The notes below the pieces were generated by a model that was not told where the DNA came from, did not search any database, and saw only the letters and a program-made list of their open reading frames with translations. The position numbers and the translations under genes were made by a program. Of a DNA stretch of 37,951 nucleotides, positions 35,936 through 37,951 are shown in pieces (positions within the stretch are counted from its first letter, which is position 1; each line of letters begins with the position of its first letter). Origin of the DNA: Bacillota bacterium (lineage in GTDB: Bacteria > Bacillota > Desulfitobacteriia > Desulfitobacteriales > Desulfitobacteriaceae); contig JAJZPA010000009.1 of NCBI GenBank assembly GCA_021811425.1, positions 1 through 37,951 of the forward strand, read 5' to 3'.

Positions 35936-35973
35936 ATTTAAAGTTGACTGTTGCAACGGAAGAAGGTGAAGAC

Positions 35974-36174
35974 ATGAAGGAAAAGATTCATCCTAAATAT
36001 GAGCAAACGACCATCACTTGTGCCTGTGGAGAAGTGATTCACACGGCGAGCACGAGGAAGGATATTAAGGTGGAGATTTGTTCAAAATGCCATCCCTTCT
36101 ATACCGGCGTCCAACGTTTTGTTGACAGCGGCGGACGGGTTGATCGGTTTAAAAGGAAATATGGGATGCAATAA
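35974..36174 (+). CDS. rpmE: ribosomal protein L31 (zinc-binding form)
   Basis: A 66-residue 50S ribosomal protein. Cys16, Cys18, Cys36 and Cys39 ([10 protein letters not shown]) are the zinc ligands of the C+ type, which is replaced by the C- form under zinc limitation in species that have both. The ATG at 35974 follows GAAGGTGAAG; an in-frame upstream start falls in the promoter. Confidence 0.96.
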   Translation: MKEKIHPKYEQTTITCACGEVIHTASTRKDIKVEICSKCHPFYTGVQRFVDSGGRVDRFKRKYGMQ

Positions 36175-36203
36175 CAACGGCCTGCGGTCGTTGCTGAAAA
36201 AAA

Positions 36204-36227
36204 GGCAGAGCGCGCGCTCTGCCTTTT
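36204..36227 (+). terminator. terminator after rpmE
   Basis: GGCAGAGCG (36204-36212) pairs perfectly with CGCTCTGCC (36215-36223), preceded by seven A and followed by TTTT, so it may work on both strands. Confidence 0.85.
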
Positions 36228-36254
36228 GCGTAAGATAACAGCAGGAGGATGGGG

Positions 36255-37130
36255 ATGAGTAAACCGGTTCAGTATGGTGGCCAGGCGGTGATCGAGGGCG
36301 TGATGATGCGCGGGCCCAAGGAAAGTGCGATTGCCGTACGCTTGCCCAATGGCGAGATCGATGTCACGCATCAGCCGATTCATGCATGGGCTTCCCGGCC
36401 GTTTTTAAAGCTGCCTTTGATTCGCGGTTTCGTTGCCTTAGTGGATTCGCTGGTCGTCGGCATTAACGCCCTGACATTTTCTGCGAATCGCTCGGTTGGG
36501 GAAGAAGAGGAGGAATTAGGTTTCTGGGAGATGTTTTTGACGGTGGCCGTCGCCTTGGGGCTGGGGCTCGTTCTTTTTGTGGGGTTACCCACTGGAGCAG
36601 CCCATCTGCTGCAGGGTAAAGTTCCGGGAGTTGTGCTGCAGAACTTGCTCGAAGGCTTTATTCGCCTGAGTGTCTTTTTAATTTATATTCTGGGAATTTC
36701 GCGGTTAAAAGATATTCAGCGGATTTTCCAGTATCATGGAGCAGAGCACAAGGCAATCTATACTCATGAGGCGGGCGAGGAGCTGACGGTAGAAAATGCC
36801 CGCAAATATTCCACACTTCATCCGCGCTGCGGTACGAGTTTTCTTTTAATTGTGGTGGTTGTTAGTATTTTCGTGTTTGCCTTTTTGGGCCTGCATCCCC
36901 TTTGGTGGCGCCTTCTATCGCGAATTTTGTTGATGCCCGTTGTGGCAGGGCTTGCTTATGAAGTCCTAAAATTTAGCGCTCGGCATTTGGATTCTGCCTT
37001 GATGCGGATCATGGTTGCCCCAGGCCTTTTACTTCAGCGTTTAACCACGCGTGAGCCGGATGATGCCCAATTAGAAGTGGCTTTGGCTGCACTCAAGGGA
37101 GTATTAGAGTCTGGCCAGGAATTGACCTAG
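36255..37130 (+). CDS. DUF1385 (YqhQ-like) membrane protein
   Basis: A 291-residue DUF1385 protein of unknown biochemical function. The conserved N-terminus YGGQAVIEGVMMRGP (residues 6-20) and the central FQYHGAEHKAIYTHEAG and HPRCGTSF motifs carry His, Glu and Cys residues that look like metal ligands. There are about four membrane segments. The ATG at 36255 is chosen over the ATG at 36249, which touches AGGAGG. prfA starts 9 bp downstream, a conserved neighbour in clostridia. Confidence 0.9.
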   Translation: MSKPVQYGGQAVIEGVMMRGPKESAIAVRLPNGEIDVTHQPIHAWASRPFLKLPLIRGFVALVDSLVVGINALTFSANRSVGEEEEELGFWEMFLTVAVALGLGLVLFVGLPTGAAHLLQGKVPGVVLQNLLEGFIRLSVFLIYILGISRLKDIQRIFQYHGAEHKAIYTHEAGEELTVENARKYSTLHPRCGTSFLLIVVVVSIFVFAFLGLHPLWWRLLSRILLMPVVAGLAYEVLKFSARHLDSALMRIMVAPGLLLQRLTTREPDDAQLEVALAALKGVLESGQELT

Positions 37131-37139
37131 AGGTGTAAG

Positions 37140-37951
37140 ATGATTGAGAAATTGGCAGAAATCGAACGCAAATATGATGAGTTATCTCAGCTCTTGAGTG
37201 ATCCGGAGGTTATCGCGGATCAGGGGGCCTGGCAGAAGTATGCCAAGTCTCAGGCGGGGCTGACAGAAATCGTGGAGGCTTTCCGGGAGTACAAAGACAC
37301 TGAACAAGAACTCACGGAGACTCAAGCAATGTTGTCTGAAAAGCTGGATCCTGATTTTAGGGAAATGGCGGAAGAAGAGCAAAAAGCCTTGCAGCTTCGC
37401 AAGGTCGATCTAGAAGAGCGCTTGAAGATCCTGCTTCTTCCCAAAGATCCTAATGATGAGAAAAATGTGATTATGGAGATTCGAGCGGGCACCGGAGGGG
37501 AAGAAGCTGCCCTCTTCGCCGGAGATCTCTACAAAATGTATTCCCGGTATGCAGAAAAACAAGGCTGGCATATCGAACTCTTAAGTGCCAGTTATACGGA
37601 TATTGGTGGATTTAAGGAAATCATTTTCTTAATTGAAGGGCAAGGTGCTTTTAGCAAGCTTAAGTTTGAGAGCGGGGCCCATCGGGTCCAGCGCGTTCCG
37701 GCGACGGAATCCGGCGGGCGCATCCATACGTCGGCAGCGACTGTGGCCGTGTTGCCGGAGGCCGAAGAGGTGGACGTGGACATCAACCCTAACGATGTTC
37801 GCCTTGATATATTCTGTTCCAGTGGGCCGGGTGGCCAATCGGTGAATACGACACAATCTGCGGTTCGGGTGACCCATATCCCAACCGGGATTGTGGTTTC
37901 CTGTCAGGATGAAAAATCCCAGCTCAAGAACAAAGACAAGGCGATGCGGGT
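37140..37951 (+). CDS. prfA: peptide chain release factor 1, partial at window end
   Basis: The first 270 codons of RF1, which reads UAA and UAG stops and triggers peptide release. The start ATG at 37140 follows AGAGGTG. The helical N-terminal domain and [19 protein letters not shown] are followed by the stop-recognition tripeptide in [15 protein letters not shown] (PAT, diagnostic of RF1 rather than RF2). The catalytic GGQ lies in [17 protein letters not shown]. About 85-90 C-terminal residues should lie beyond the right edge. prmC, which methylates the GGQ glutamine, is commonly next in this order. Confidence 0.95.
   Translation, partial: MIEKLAEIERKYDELSQLLSDPEVIADQGAWQKYAKSQAGLTEIVEAFREYKDTEQELTETQAMLSEKLDPDFREMAEEEQKALQLRKVDLEERLKILLLPKDPNDEKNVIMEIRAGTGGEEAALFAGDLYKMYSRYAEKQGWHIELLSASYTDIGGFKEIIFLIEGQGAFSKLKFESGAHRVQRVPATESGGRIHTSAATVAVLPEAEEVDVDINPNDVRLDIFCSSGPGGQSVNTTQSAVRVTHIPTGIVVSCQDEKSQLKNKDKAMR

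Overview
The window looks like a chromosomal segment of an endospore-forming, anaerobic-type Firmicute, most likely from the Desulfitobacterium/Desulfosporosinus (Peptococcaceae) neighbourhood. This is inferred from gene content and gene order, not from a search. Supporting signs are strong AGGAGG-type ribosome binding sites with frequent GTG/TTG starts, the spore genes sleB-ypeB and spo0F, an RNA polymerase delta subunit, and the Firmicute order ywiB-argS-rpoE-pyrG-(femAB-alr)-spo0F-(hyp)-fba-tal-glpX-rpmE-DUF1385-prfA. That order parallels the Bacillus subtilis rpoE-pyrG-spo0F-fba-glpX-rho-rpmE-prfA region, but rho is not between glpX and rpmE here.

Region 1 (1-8249) looks like a phosphate-starvation locus. 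A leftward cluster holds two zinc-dependent phospholipase C family genes, a GT4 glycosyltransferase and a UDP-glucose dehydrogenase that stops early at the window edge. It diverges from a rightward pstS-pstC-pstA-pstB-phoU operon. The 256-bp divergent gap carries 11-bp-phased hexamers resembling PhoP (Pho) boxes facing both ways. This suggests that phospholipid breakdown, glycolipid or glucuronosyl-lipid synthesis and phosphate uptake are induced together. The larger phospholipase gene contains a perfect 15-bp inverted repeat of REP type, read through in frame.

Region 2 (8250-17600) is accessory. It holds a methyl-accepting chemotaxis protein and a GGDEF-EAL-CBS-GGDEF cyclic-di-GMP protein on the minus strand, and a secreted glucosaminidase/SH3 protein. 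It also holds a 32-codon small ORF with its own promoter followed by two hairpins that can pair alternatively, an MFS exporter, a MATE exporter and a gamma-carbonic anhydrase.

Region 3 (17600-22450) contains a lysine riboswitch with its terminator in front of a diaminopimelate decarboxylase. Next come a sigma-54-dependent activator with a cysteine-containing sensor domain and a cysteine desulfidase-type gene preceded by a well-matched -24/-12 promoter.

Region 4 (22450-37951) carries the spore-cortex genes sleB-ypeB, then ywiB-argS, rpoE (delta), and pyrG behind a leader terminator. After pyrG lies a 457-bp gene-free, strongly foldable interval. It is followed by femAB-like and alanine racemase genes, spo0F, a cysteine-rich unknown gene overlapping fba, a transaldolase-like gene, glpX, rpmE, a DUF1385 gene and the start of prfA, which runs off the right edge. 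I saw no rRNA, tRNA, CRISPR array, IS element or prophage.
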